51,753 nt of DNA from Oscillospiraceae bacterium (GTDB lineage: Bacteria > Bacillota > Clostridia > Oscillospirales > Ruminococcaceae). A program made the position numbers and the translations under genes. Location of the stretch: contig JAITEB010000049.1 of assembly GCA_031282245.1 (NCBI GenBank), positions 1 through 51,753 on the forward strand. The letters are read 5' to 3'. Shown here in pieces: positions 36,837 to 45,704 of the stretch; the stretch's first letter is position 1, and each line of letters opens with the position of its first letter. The notes beneath the pieces were generated by a model. That model made no database searches. It saw only the letters and a list, made by a program, of their open reading frames with translations, and was not told the origin of the DNA.

Positions 36837-37484
36837 CTATTTCAGTCTCTTGTCCAAAAACCGCGCAAGCCTTGCGCCCACTTCCTGCAATATTTGCACT
36901 ATTATGACCAGAATCGCAACGGTTATCAGCATTATGTCGCTCTGATAGCGGTAATAGCCGTAACGGATAGCCAAATCCCCAAGCCCGCGGCCGCCTACGA
37001 TCCCCGCCATTGCTGAATAGCTCAGTATTGTTATTGTGCTTATCGCCGCGCCCAATATCAGCGAAGGCCGCGCTTCCGGCAGCAGCACTTTATAAATTAT
37101 CTGCAGGGGCGAAGCTCCCATCGAGCTTGCGGCTTCAATCACGCCGGAGTCCACCTCTTTGAGGGAGCTTTCAACCAGCCGGGCAATAAATGGAGTTGAG
37201 GCCACAACCAGCGGCACGACCATTGCGGTCGGGCCTATTGTCGTCCCGACGACAAGACGCGTGAACGGCAGAATCGCTATCAGCAGAATTAAAAACGGCA
37301 CCGAGCGCGCCAGATTCACAATCAGGCCGAGCGTTTTATTAAGCGCGGCAACCGGGAACAGTCCGCCTTTGTCTGTGACAACCAGCACTATGCCGATCAG
37401 CATTCCGAAAAGATAAGCCAGAAAAGTCGAAAAAAGCGTCATATAAAGCGTTTCCCACAGGCCTTTAATTATCATGCCAAACAT
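36837..37484 (-). CDS. metI: MetI-type ABC transporter permease
   Basis: The 215-residue membrane protein has five hydrophobic segments and the MetI layout: WETLYMTLFSTFLAYLFGML near the N-terminus and the EAA loop VIEAASSMGASPLQIIYKVLLPEA that docks to the ATPase. It forms the channel of a methionine (D/L) importer with MetN. The start ATG at 37484 overlaps metN by 20 nt and has GGAGGTG 7 nt upstream, so translation is coupled. No metQ binding-protein gene is in this window. Confidence 0.93.
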   Translation of the reverse strand: MFGMIIKGLWETLYMTLFSTFLAYLFGMLIGIVLVVTDKGGLFPVAALNKTLGLIVNLARSVPFLILLIAILPFTRLVVGTTIGPTAMVVPLVVASTPFIARLVESSLKEVDSGVIEAASSMGASPLQIIYKVLLPEARPSLILGAAISTITILSYSAMAGIVGGRGLGDLAIRYGYYRYQSDIMLITVAILVIIVQILQEVGARLARFLDKRLK

Positions 37485-38286
37485 GGCCGAGCACCTCCTC
37501 TATCGACACGCCGTTTTTGCCCAAAAAGCGCAGAAGCGCCGCCGCTTCACCGTCAGTGTTTATCAAAGCGCGGGCGGCCTCGCTTTTCGGCCTTGAAAAA
37601 ACTTCCCGCACGCCGCCGATTTCGACCACGCGCGCCGCATCCATTACGGCGACCCGGCCGCACAGGTTTTCTATCACCTGCATCTCGTGGGTGATAACCA
37701 CAATCGTAATTCCAAAGCGCAGATTGATATCTCTCAAAAGCGAAAGAATATCCCGCGTCGTCTCGGGATCAAGGGCGCTTGTGGCCTCGTCGCACAGCAG
37801 CGCTTTTGGCCCGCAGGCAACCGCCCGGGCGATCGCGACACGCTGGCGCTGTCCTCCGGAAAGCTTCGCGGGGTATGTGCCGGCCTTTTCCGAAAGCTTG
37901 ACCAGTTCCAGAAGTTCCGCCGCCCGCTTTTTTGCGGTTTCGCGCTTCCAGCCCGCAATCTCCAGCGGGAAGCAGACGTTATCCAGAACAGTCCTCTGCA
38001 TAAGCAGGTTAAATTGCTGGAAAATCATGCCTATAGATTGGCGCGCCTGATAAAGCTTTTTCCGGCTCATACCCGAAAGGGCTTCGCCCTGAAAATAAAC
38101 CTCGCCCGCGCTGGGGCGTTCCAAAAAATTAAGGCAGCGGACAAGTGTGCTTTTGCCCGCCCCGCTTTTGCCTATGACGCCGAAAATCTCGCCGGAATAT
38201 ATGTCAAAGCTGACGTCTTCCAAAGCAAGGTCGCCTTTGTCAAAGCTCTTTGTCAGGCCCTGCGCGCGTATAATTGCATCTGGCAA
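37465..38286 (-). CDS. metN: MetN-type ABC transporter ATPase, lacking the regulatory domain
   Basis: The 273-residue ATPase has Walker A GKSGAGKST (about 38-46), the signature LSGGQRQRVAIARA, Walker B KALLCDEATSALDPET and the H-loop VVITHEMQVIENLCGRVAVM. The ATPase part is very like MetN. Typical MetN is ~340 residues with a C-terminal NIL domain that senses intracellular methionine; here the protein ends after a short tail. So transport may not be trans-inhibited by methionine, or the substrate is different. The start is TTG at 38286 with GGGGGG 8 nt upstream. Confidence 0.88.
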   Translation of the reverse strand: MPDAIIRAQGLTKSFDKGDLALEDVSFDIYSGEIFGVIGKSGAGKSTLVRCLNFLERPSAGEVYFQGEALSGMSRKKLYQARQSIGMIFQQFNLLMQRTVLDNVCFPLEIAGWKRETAKKRAAELLELVKLSEKAGTYPAKLSGGQRQRVAIARAVACGPKALLCDEATSALDPETTRDILSLLRDINLRFGITIVVITHEMQVIENLCGRVAVMDAARVVEIGGVREVFSRPKSEAARALINTDGEAAALLRFLGKNGVSIEEVLGHVWHDN

Positions 38287-38333
38287 AACAAAATCCCCCC
38301 TATACTCAGTTTTGCGTTAGTCATATAAAATAT

Positions 38334-38362
38334 ATTATATATATATTTTTAGTCAAAGTCAA
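38334..38362 (-). promoter_or_regulatory. Promoter of metNI
   Basis: TTGACT (38357-38362), a 17-bp spacer and TATAAT (38334-38339) on the minus strand. I see no S-box or other riboswitch in the ~40-nt leader. The rest of the 38287-38600 gap holds only this promoter, the divergent rpmG promoter and its leader. Confidence 0.75.
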
Positions 38363-38473
38363 TAAAAAGGAAAATTGATTATATTAACGCCTTTCAACCG
38401 CGCTATGTCTGGAACAAAATTAGTAAATTCAACTATGCCGCCGCGTTATCTGTGATTATTTTTAAATTACAGC

Positions 38474-38502
38474 TTGACTGCGGAATTTTTTTGTGCTATA
38501 GT
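38474..38502 (+). promoter_or_regulatory. Promoter of the rpmG-secE-nusG-rplK-rplA cluster
   Basis: TTGACT (38474-38479), a 17-bp spacer and TATAGT (38497-38502). The leader has a small ACCTC/GAGGT hairpin followed by TTTGTTTTTT (38508-38532), which could be a weak attenuator. Confidence 0.75.
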
Positions 38503-38600
38503 AAATTCACCTCAGTTTGGAGGTTTGTTTTTTGTGGACAAATTGAGGGAGGCAGCCGCATGTTTTGCGGAGAATTTAATTAAAAGGAGCCGATATTCAA

Positions 38601-38750
38601 ATGCGAGTAAAAATTACTCTGGCCTGTATGGACTGCAAAAGGCGAAACTACAACAACATGAAAGAAAAGAAAAACACCCCTGAAAGGATAGAGCTTAAAA
38701 AGTATTGCCCTTTCTGCAAAAAGCACACTGTCCACCGCGAAACTAAGTAA
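38601..38750 (+). CDS. rpmG: 50S ribosomal protein L33
   Basis: This 49-residue protein reads [18 protein letters not shown] at the N-terminus and [17 protein letters not shown] at the C-terminus. The CxxC pairs (CMDC and CPFC) make it the zinc-binding form of L33, a component of the large subunit near the E site. AAAGGAGC lies 11 nt upstream of the ATG. The position before secE-nusG is standard in Firmicutes. Confidence 0.96.
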   Translation: MRVKITLACMDCKRRNYNNMKEKKNTPERIELKKYCPFCKKHTVHRETK

Positions 38751-38776
38751 ATAGGCTGAGGGAGGATTTTTCCAAA

Positions 38777-39034
38777 ATGGCGGAAGAAACAGCAAAAAAC
38801 AAGCCGGTCAGCAATAAACCGCTTGCCAAAAAAAAGAAAGAATCTATTTTTAAACGCCTTAGCCGCTATTTGAAAAGCGTTTGGGCCGAATCAAAAAAAG
38901 TTCAGTGGCCTTCAAAAGAACAGCTTAAGACCAATACTTTGGTTGTGCTGTCCGTTATCGTTGCGGCAGGTGTTTTCATCTGGCTTTCCGACGTCGCCAT
39001 GACTTTTGTCATGCGTCTTATGGTCGGCGGCTGA
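38777..39034 (+). CDS. secE: Preprotein translocase subunit SecE
   Basis: The 85-residue protein has a lysine-rich cytoplasmic start, the amphipathic helix SRYLKSVWAESKKVQWPSKE that is the SecE signature, and one membrane helix (TLVVLSVIVAAGVFIWLSDV). It is the clamp subunit of the SecYEG channel. GGGAGG lies upstream of the ATG. It sits between rpmG and nusG as usual. Confidence 0.96.
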   Translation: MAEETAKNKPVSNKPLAKKKKESIFKRLSRYLKSVWAESKKVQWPSKEQLKTNTLVVLSVIVAAGVFIWLSDVAMTFVMRLMVGG

Positions 39035-39072
39035 AAAAAGCTTTTTTGCGTCAGGGGAGGAACTGTTAAGCT

Positions 39073-39591
39073 ATGGACGAGGCCAGATGGTATGTTGTTC
39101 ACACATACTCCGGATATGAGAATAAAGTTGCGGGGAATATCGAAAAAGCGGTTGAGAACCGCGGGCTTCAGGATTTAATTCGGGAAGTCCGCGTTCCGAC
39201 GGAGAAAGTCACCGAGATAAAAGACGACAAATGCCGCGAGGTGGAGCGCAAGCTTTTCCCGGGCTATGTTCTTATCAAGATGGTGATGAACGACGAGGCT
39301 TGGTATATCATACGCAACACGCGCGGCGTGACTGGTTTTGTCGGGCCGGGTTCAAAGCCCGTCCCGCTCACCGAGGAAGAAGTTTTGCGCCTTGGCGTGG
39401 AAACCGTCTCTATTGAGGTCGAATACAAAGTCGGAGATACTGTCCGCATCAACGAAGGCCCGCTGATGGGCTTTTCCGGGGTTGTGGAAGAACTGGAACC
39501 CGCCAAAAACAGGGTGAAAGTCGCCGTTTCCATGTTCGGGCGGGACACGCCTGTCGAGCTTACTCTTAGCCAGGCTTCTATTGACGAATAA
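39073..39591 (+). CDS. nusG: Transcription termination/antitermination protein NusG
   Basis: The 172-residue protein binds RNA polymerase during elongation. It has the NGN domain (RWYVVHTYSGYENKVAGNIE, then LFPGYVLIKMVMNDEAWYII and TRGVTGFVGPG) and a C-terminal KOW domain (VGDTVRINEGPLMGFSGVVE). Length is typical. GGGGAGG lies 12 nt before the ATG. Confidence 0.97.
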   Translation: MDEARWYVVHTYSGYENKVAGNIEKAVENRGLQDLIREVRVPTEKVTEIKDDKCREVERKLFPGYVLIKMVMNDEAWYIIRNTRGVTGFVGPGSKPVPLTEEEVLRLGVETVSIEVEYKVGDTVRINEGPLMGFSGVVEELEPAKNRVKVAVSMFGRDTPVELTLSQASIDE

Positions 39592-39648
39592 AAAAAACTA
39601 CTCTGCCGCGCAGAGAAAAATTAAATAAACAGAGAGGCAAAGGAAAAT

Positions 39649-40074
39649 ATGGCTCAAAAAATAACAGCTTTAATAAAGCTTCAAATAACGGCCGGAAAAG
39701 CGACCCCCGCTCCGCCTGTCGGCCCTGCTCTTGGCCAGCACGGCGTCAACATCATGGCCTTCACAAAAGAGTTCAACGAGCGCACAAAGGCCGACATGGG
39801 CACGACTATCCCGGTTGTAATCACGGTCTATGCCGACCGTTCGTTTACGTTTATCACCAAGACGCCCCCGGCGGCGGTGCTTATCAAAAAAGCGGCCGGA
39901 ATCGAAAGCGGCTCCGGAGTTCCCAACAGGACAAAAGTCGCGAAGCTTACACAGGACCAGCTTCGCAAAATCGCCGAGCAGAAATTATCCGACCTCAATG
40001 CGGGCAGCGTAGAGGCGGCCATGTCCATGATCGCGGGCACAGCCCGTTCCATGGGCGTTGAAATTGCAGGCTAA
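39649..40074 (+). CDS. rplK: 50S ribosomal protein L11
   Basis: The 141-residue protein shows [20 protein letters not shown] and [18 protein letters not shown], the N-terminal domain that contacts 23S rRNA and translational GTPases, and a C-terminal rRNA-binding domain ending in [28 protein letters not shown] lies before the ATG. It is followed by rplA. Confidence 0.98.
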   Translation: MAQKITALIKLQITAGKATPAPPVGPALGQHGVNIMAFTKEFNERTKADMGTTIPVVITVYADRSFTFITKTPPAAVLIKKAAGIESGSGVPNRTKVAKLTQDQLRKIAEQKLSDLNAGSVEAAMSMIAGTARSMGVEIAG

Positions 40075-40136
40075 GCTCCCCAAGTGGGAGGAAAATTCCG
40101 TTATTAACCACTCCAGGGAGGATTGAACTTATATTT

Positions 40137-40832
40137 ATGAAACATGGTAAAAGATATCAGGACGCGTTCAAGCTTGTTGACCGTTCCAAATATTATGAGA
40201 CAATCGACGGCCTTGATCTCTGCATAAAGACCGCCAAAGCAAAATTTGATGAGACGGTCGAGCTTCATGTGAGGCTGGGCGTTGACAGCCGCCATGCCGA
40301 CCAGCAGGTTCGCGGCGCCGTCGTGCTTCCCAACGGCACGGGCAAAAAAGTCCGCGTGGCCGTTTTCGCAAGGGGCGACAAAGCCGAAGCCGCCCAGGCC
40401 GCCGGGGCCGAAATCGTCGGCGCGGAAGACCTTGTGGCAAAAATCCAGAACGAGAACTTTATGGAGTTCGATGTTGTGATCGCCAGCCCGGACATGATGG
40501 GGCTTGTCGGCCGTCTGGGACGTATACTTGGCCCGCGGGGTTTGATGCCGAATCCTAAAGCCGGAACAGTCGCGCCGGACGTTGCGAAGGCCGTTCAGGA
40601 GGCGAAAGCCGGTAAAATTGAGTACAGGCTGGACAAAACTAATATTATCCACTGCCCGATCGGGAAAGTTTCTTTTGGGACGGAGAAATTGCAGGAAAAC
40701 CTTGACACGCTTCTGGGCGCTATTGTCAAGGCGAAGCCCGCCGCCGCCAAGGGGCAGTATATCCGTTCCGCGGTTGTCGCCACCACAATGGGGCCCGGGA
40801 TTAAGCTTAACTCCAACCGCTACGGCGTGTAA
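40137..40832 (+). CDS. rplA: 50S ribosomal protein L1
   Basis: The 231-residue protein is L1 of the ribosomal stalk and usually represses the L11-L1 messenger. It has [20 protein letters not shown] at the start, the signature [20 protein letters not shown] followed by MPNPKAGTV, and [10 protein letters not shown] near the end. GGGAGG is about 15 nt before the ATG, an unusually long gap. rplJ and rplL, which often follow, are absent here; a terminator follows instead. Confidence 0.97.
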   Translation: MKHGKRYQDAFKLVDRSKYYETIDGLDLCIKTAKAKFDETVELHVRLGVDSRHADQQVRGAVVLPNGTGKKVRVAVFARGDKAEAAQAAGAEIVGAEDLVAKIQNENFMEFDVVIASPDMMGLVGRLGRILGPRGLMPNPKAGTVAPDVAKAVQEAKAGKIEYRLDKTNIIHCPIGKVSFGTEKLQENLDTLLGAIVKAKPAAAKGQYIRSAVVATTMGPGIKLNSNRYGV

Positions 40833-40856
40833 TTCAGGTAAAAAAAACTAAAATCG

Positions 40857-40888
40857 GCAGGGCGCGTTAAAAAGGCGCCCTGCTTTTT
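40857..40888 (+). terminator. Terminator of the ribosomal protein cluster
   Basis: GCAGGGCGC (40857-40865) and GCGCCCTGC (40875-40883) form a perfect 9-bp stem followed by TTTTT (40884-40888). Confidence 0.9.
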
Positions 40889-40912
40889 GTAGAGATCAGG
40901 GCGGTTTAATTT

Positions 40913-42109
40913 ATGCTGACTGCTGGAATTATCGCGGAATATTCCCCGTTTCACAAGGGACATGCTTATCATATACAAAAAACGCGGGAACTCGGCGCAA
41001 GTCATGTCGTTGTTTGCATGTCCGGGAATTTTACCCAGAGGGGCGAAGCTTCGCCTTTTGACAAATTCGCCCGCGCAGACGCAGCCATCGCCGGCGGCGC
41101 TGATTTGGTTCTGGAGCTGCCGCTGGCTTACTCCCTTTCGTCGGCGGAACATTTCGGCTATGGCGGGGTGAGTATTTTAAATTCCATCGGCTGCGTTGAT
41201 TGGCTCAGCTTTGGCAGCGAACAGGGAAACCTGGAGGGTTTTACAGAGGCGGCTCAAGCGCTTGAAGATACTTATTTAACAGAAAAAATAAAAAGCCGCA
41301 TGAACGAGCGCGGCGAAACTTACGCCCTTTCGCGCCACAGAGTTTTGAGCGACTGCTGCCCGGGCGCGGCGGAACTTCTGGAAAAGCCGAATAACGCGCT
41401 TGGCTTTGAATATATAAAATGGCTTGGACGGCTTGGCTCAAAAATGCGAGCAGTCACAATCGGGCGGGCAGGGGCGGGCCACGATTCCCGGGTCTCGTCA
41501 GAGGGCTTTGCTTCGGCTTCGTATATCAGGCGGAATCTTGAAGACAGGTGGGACGGCGTGAGAAATTTTATCCCGGCCAAGGCTGCTGAAATTTTTGCTT
41601 CAGAAATCCAAAAAGGCCGGATAATCGACCGCGAAAAGCTGGATTTTGCGGTTTTGGCAAAATTGCGGCGCATGGACAGCGCTGATTTTCTGAATATTGC
41701 AGACGTGGGCGAAGGCTTGGAAAATCGTATAAGCAACGCTGTGATTTACTCAAGAGATTTAAATCAGCTTCTGGGCATGGTTAAAACAAAGCGCTACACT
41801 ATGTCGCGCGTTAAACGTGTGATCATGAACGCGTTTCTGGATATCCCGCGGGAAATGCGGCTTCGCGGGACGCCTTATATTAGAGCGCTTGCGCTTAACG
41901 GGCGCGGGCAGGAAATTCTCCGCGCGGCAAAAAAAACTTGCGGCGAATATATTTCGGCTTCTTTGGCGGACATCCGGAGAAACTGCCCGTCCGCCCGCGA
42001 TTTTGTTGACCTGGAGGTCAAATCCACAGACATTTACAAGCTGTGTTTCAGAAATCCGGATATCTGCCGGACGGATTTTTTCCGCCAGGTTAAAAAAACG
42101 GATAATTAA
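40913..42109 (+). CDS. tmcAL: tRNA(Met) cytidine acetate ligase (TmcAL, former YlbM)
   Basis: The 398-residue enzyme activates acetate with ATP and acetylates the wobble cytidine of elongator tRNA(Met). It belongs to the HIGH-nucleotidyltransferase family: GIIAEYSPFHKGHAYHI holds the HxGH-type motif, and MSGNFTQRGEASPFDKFARA is the family signature. VKTKRYTMSRVKRVIMNAFL lies near the C-terminus. Length is normal. The ribosome binding site is weak (GGCGG). It follows the ribosomal cluster after a terminator, so its promoter is not clear. Confidence 0.92.
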   Translation: MLTAGIIAEYSPFHKGHAYHIQKTRELGASHVVVCMSGNFTQRGEASPFDKFARADAAIAGGADLVLELPLAYSLSSAEHFGYGGVSILNSIGCVDWLSFGSEQGNLEGFTEAAQALEDTYLTEKIKSRMNERGETYALSRHRVLSDCCPGAAELLEKPNNALGFEYIKWLGRLGSKMRAVTIGRAGAGHDSRVSSEGFASASYIRRNLEDRWDGVRNFIPAKAAEIFASEIQKGRIIDREKLDFAVLAKLRRMDSADFLNIADVGEGLENRISNAVIYSRDLNQLLGMVKTKRYTMSRVKRVIMNAFLDIPREMRLRGTPYIRALALNGRGQEILRAAKKTCGEYISASLADIRRNCPSARDFVDLEVKSTDIYKLCFRNPDICRTDFFRQVKKTDN

Positions 42110-42231
42110 AAAAATAGCGTTAACCTGATTAGAATAACGCGTTTCGGGTTCTTATTGTTTTATTCCCGTTTATGTGATAGAATTGGCAGTATAATCGCAA
42201 ATACGAATTTTATTAAGAAAAGGTGATATTT

Positions 42232-43341
42232 TTGGCGAACAAACTGATCAAGCCCCCTGTGGAGCTTCTTTATCAGGAAGAACTGGAAGCCCTGGCGGAA
42301 AGCGATAAAAATAATATTAAACCCGAAAACTGGCGGTTAAGCCCAAAAGCAGTCAGGACATTTATTCTTGGCAGCAAAGGCGAAAAATTAGGCGGCGGAA
42401 AAATTGCCGTCTCGCAAAAATATTACGGCGACGACGCTTTAGTGGAACGCTGCATAATCAGTCTTGCCGGGAATCGCGGGCTTATGCTTGTCGGCGAACC
42501 GGGCACCGCGAAGACTATGCTTTCGGAGCTTCTTTCGGCGGCCATCTCCGGAAACAGCGTCAATACGGTTCAGGGCACGGCGGGGACTACCGACGACAAT
42601 ATCAAATACTCCTGGAACTATGCGCTTTTGCTGGCAAAGGGCGCTTCGCGCGAGTCGCTGGTCCCCGCGCCGCTTTACATCGGTATGGAACAGGGCATTA
42701 TCACGCGTTTTGAAGAAATCACCCGCTGTCCCTCCGAAATTCAGGACACGCTTATAAGCGTCATGAGCGACAAAGTGCTTTCTATACCGGAACTGGGCGA
42801 AGAGGGCTTTTTGTTCGCAAAACCTGGCTTTAATATTATCGGCACGGCCAACACCCGCGACCGCGGCGTTAACGAGATGTCCAGCGCCCTGAAGCGCCGT
42901 TTTAATTTTGAGACCGTTTTCCCGATTAACAACGTCAATCTGGAATGCAGGATAATAGAGGACCAGTGCGCCGGCATGCTGGGAGAAAATGCCGGTAATC
43001 TCGTCGACAAAGACGTGATAAATTTGATTGCCGTCACTTTCCACGAATTGCGCGAAGGCGTAAGTTCCGACGGAAGCAAGATCGACGCGCCCTCCGCCGT
43101 GATGAGCACCGCCGAAGCTGTCTCGGTCTATTATCAGACTGCGCTCGGCGGCTTTTATTACAGCGGCGGCAAGATTATGATCGACAATCTGGTGCAGAAC
43201 CTGATGGGCGCGGTCGTCAAAGAAAACCGCGAGGATCTTGCAAAGCTCAAAGCGTATTTTAATTCGGTGATTAAAACTCGGGCAAAATCGCGCGGCGGGA
43301 TTTGGGGCGAATTCTACGAGGCGAGAAAATGGATAAAATAG
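42232..43341 (+). CDS. MoxR-type AAA+ ATPase (YehL-like), first gene of the MoxR-DUF5682-VWA operon
   Basis: This 369-residue ATPase has Walker A GEPGTAKT (88-95), a variant Walker B with Glu in place of Asp (ITRFEEITR, E161/E162), and sensor 1 NIIGTANTRDRGVNEMSSAL with KRRF after it. These are features of the MoxR branch related to E. coli YehL. MoxR ATPases act as chaperones that insert cofactors or remodel partners bearing VWA domains; such a partner is encoded two genes downstream. I prefer TTG at 42232 with AAAGGTGAT just upstream; a GTG at 42223 is in frame but lies inside that site. The stop overlaps the next gene by 13 nt. Confidence 0.9.
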   Translation: MANKLIKPPVELLYQEELEALAESDKNNIKPENWRLSPKAVRTFILGSKGEKLGGGKIAVSQKYYGDDALVERCIISLAGNRGLMLVGEPGTAKTMLSELLSAAISGNSVNTVQGTAGTTDDNIKYSWNYALLLAKGASRESLVPAPLYIGMEQGIITRFEEITRCPSEIQDTLISVMSDKVLSIPELGEEGFLFAKPGFNIIGTANTRDRGVNEMSSALKRRFNFETVFPINNVNLECRIIEDQCAGMLGENAGNLVDKDVINLIAVTFHELREGVSSDGSKIDAPSAVMSTAEAVSVYYQTALGGFYYSGGKIMIDNLVQNLMGAVVKENREDLAKLKAYFNSVIKTRAKSRGGIWGEFYEARKWIK

Positions 43342-45704
43342 CGCCCGATATATCCCGCCTGCTTGCCCGGGTTTTCAAGCCGGACGAAAATATAGTCTTT
43401 TTTCCCGTCAGACACCACAGCCCGGCTTGCGCCTGGCATATCCGGAAGGCGGCCCGGCTCTGCGCGCCGGACTGCATACTGATAGAGGGACCCGCCGACA
43501 CCGACAGGCTTATCCCCAGCATTATCGGCGCCGAACCGCCTTCCGCCGTTTATTACTCATACAAAGACGAAGAAGGCCGCTATGCCTGCTATTATCCCAT
43601 GCTGGAATACTCGCCGGAGCTTGTCGCCCTGAAAGAAGCTTCCGCGATGGGCGTTCCCGCGCATTTTATAGACCTGCCTTTTGGAAATATTGTCCGGGAA
43701 GAGCGCAAATTTGCAAAAGCAGCCGGAAAAACCGGGCGCAAATCCTATTACGACGATTATTTTCTGCAGCGGAGCAGATATATAGAACGCCTGTGCGAAC
43801 GCGAGAACTGCCGCGACTATTCGGAGCTTTGGGAAAAATTGTTCGAGATTCCGGCGGGGAATATCTCCACGGAAGATTTTATAAAAAACATGTTCACGCT
43901 TTGCTATTATTCCCGTGTTGACTATCCGGAGGAGCTTTCGCGCGAGGAGCTGAATCCCCAGCGCGAAATGTTTATGGCCGAAAAAATTCTTGAATACGGC
44001 AGGCGCTATAAAAAAATTCTTGTCGTAAGCGGCGGCTTTCACACTTCTGGGCTTATTGAGCTTCTGGAAAGCGGGAAAATCCAGAAGCAAAATCCGGTTT
44101 CCGGAGAAGCTTATATTATCCCGTATTCTTTTGGGGAATGCGACCAGCTCAGCGGATACCAAAGCGGTATGCCTTATCCTATGTATTACCAGTCGGTCTA
44201 CGAAGCGCTTGTGAAAAATAAAGCGGAAAGCCAGCCTTTCCGGGAAACGACGCTTGTATACATCACAAAGCTTGCCAAAGCCCTGCGTAAGGCAAAAGAA
44301 AATATTTCCCTTTCGGAGGAAGCCGCCGCGTTTTCGCTCTGCGTGGGGCTGGCCGCAATCCGGGATAAAGAACAGTGCGGCGTGTATGAGCTTCTGGACG
44401 GAGTGCGCTCGGCCTTTGTCAAGGGCGAACTGAATCTGTCCAGTTCTTTTGTTCTGAAAGAAACCGCAAAGCTTCTGCGCGGCGAGAAAATCGGGAAAGT
44501 CGGCGCGGACGCGCCCGTGCCGCCCATCGTGCTTGATTTTGAAGCGCAGGCAAAATTATACAGGCTCAGCCTGGACGGCTCCAGAAAAAAAGACCTGTCG
44601 CTTGAGCCGGTTTCAAAGCCGCGTCACAGGGAGGCTTCCGTTTTACTGCACAGGCTTGTCTTTCTGGAGAATCCCTTTGCGCAGAAAACCGCCGGACCGG
44701 ACTATGAGAACCGGCGGCGGACAAAGCTTCTGCGCGAAAAATGGGATTACGCGTTCAGCGGCAGGGTTAGCGCCGCTTTGATAGAAAAATCCCATTTGGG
44801 CGGCAGCATAAAAGAAGCCTGCGAATCCCGGCTTTCGGGGCTTATTAAAGACGAATGCCACAGCTCGGCGGACGCGGCGGAGCTGCTTGTGAAAGCCGGG
44901 GTTATGGCGCTGTTTTCGCAGACCGCCCAGCTTATGGATCTGGCCGAAAGCTCAATCTCAGAAGACAATTCTTTTGTGTCGCTGGCGAAGGCCATAGAAG
45001 GTCTTTCTTTCCTGAAGGGCATAGAGCATATTTTGAGAATAGACGAGCTGAACAGACTGCCCGGTCTGATAAACAGGGCTTTCAGCCGGGCAGTCACAAT
45101 GATTTCCGCTTTGACGGCTTCCGACGAAAAAGAAGATTTCGAGCTGGCGAAAGTCCTGAAAATACTGCACCAGGTTTCCGTCTCGCAGGAGGACGGCGCG
45201 CTGTTCCCGGAAGCGCTGGAGGATCTGCTGGCGCGGAAAAACTGCCCGCCGCTGCTGGACGGAGCCGCTTCGGGGCTTTTGTATAAGTCTGGGGAACTTT
45301 CGCTTGAAGGAACGCTTGCGCGGGCGAACGCGTATTTCACTTCGACAGGGGAAACGCTCACGTTTTCCGGGCGTTTTCTGCGGGGGCTTTTCATGACCGC
45401 CCGCGACCTGGTTTTTTATGACGACGGATTTTTGAAGGGACTCGAGAGTCTTCTGGAAAATTTTTCTTACGAGGATTTTTTGACGCTTCTGCCGGATTTG
45501 CGCCTTTCTTTTACAAATTTTTCGCCTGGCGAAATAAACCGGATCGCCGAAAAAGTCCTGGAGATTCTCGGCGCCGGCGGCAAGCAGCAGGAAAAGCCGG
45601 ACTTGCTTTCGCTTCCCGCCGCGGATGAGAAAACTTTGCATGAAGCGGCGCTGCTTGACGGCATAGCTTACTCATGGCTGGAGAAAAGGGGGTATCTGGC
45701 ATGA
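43329..45704 (+). CDS. DUF5682 (YehM-like) protein with TraB/TIKI-like motifs
   Basis: This 791-residue cytoplasmic protein matches the DUF5682 family. The N-terminal third carries VRHHSPACAWHIRKAARL (27-44), then PDCILIEGPADTDRL (48-61), and later KILVVSGGFHTSGLIELL (H238). That H-S...PD-E...GGxH pattern resembles the TraB/TIKI/ChaN hydrolase superfamily; this is my inference from motif spacing. The C-terminal ~450 residues are helical and unassigned. The family travels with a MoxR ATPase and a VWA protein, as here. It starts with ATG at 43329, overlapping the ATPase stop by 13 nt, and ends in an ATGA overlap with the VWA gene, so all three are translated together. Confidence 0.87.
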   Translation: MDKIAPDISRLLARVFKPDENIVFFPVRHHSPACAWHIRKAARLCAPDCILIEGPADTDRLIPSIIGAEPPSAVYYSYKDEEGRYACYYPMLEYSPELVALKEASAMGVPAHFIDLPFGNIVREERKFAKAAGKTGRKSYYDDYFLQRSRYIERLCERENCRDYSELWEKLFEIPAGNISTEDFIKNMFTLCYYSRVDYPEELSREELNPQREMFMAEKILEYGRRYKKILVVSGGFHTSGLIELLESGKIQKQNPVSGEAYIIPYSFGECDQLSGYQSGMPYPMYYQSVYEALVKNKAESQPFRETTLVYITKLAKALRKAKENISLSEEAAAFSLCVGLAAIRDKEQCGVYELLDGVRSAFVKGELNLSSSFVLKETAKLLRGEKIGKVGADAPVPPIVLDFEAQAKLYRLSLDGSRKKDLSLEPVSKPRHREASVLLHRLVFLENPFAQKTAGPDYENRRRTKLLREKWDYAFSGRVSAALIEKSHLGGSIKEACESRLSGLIKDECHSSADAAELLVKAGVMALFSQTAQLMDLAESSISEDNSFVSLAKAIEGLSFLKGIEHILRIDELNRLPGLINRAFSRAVTMISALTASDEKEDFELAKVLKILHQVSVSQEDGALFPEALEDLLARKNCPPLLDGAASGLLYKSGELSLEGTLARANAYFTSTGETLTFSGRFLRGLFMTARDLVFYDDGFLKGLESLLENFSYEDFLTLLPDLRLSFTNFSPGEINRIAEKVLEILGAGGKQQEKPDLLSLPAADEKTLHEAALLDGIAYSWLEKRGYLA

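Noticed and set aside
38287-38333. S-box (SAM) riboswitch upstream of metNI
   Set aside because: The leader between promoter and start is only about 40 nt, too short for an S-box.
38474-38683. Plus-strand frame of 69 codons overlapping rpmG
   Set aside because: It starts inside the promoter and overlaps the well-supported L33 gene in another frame.
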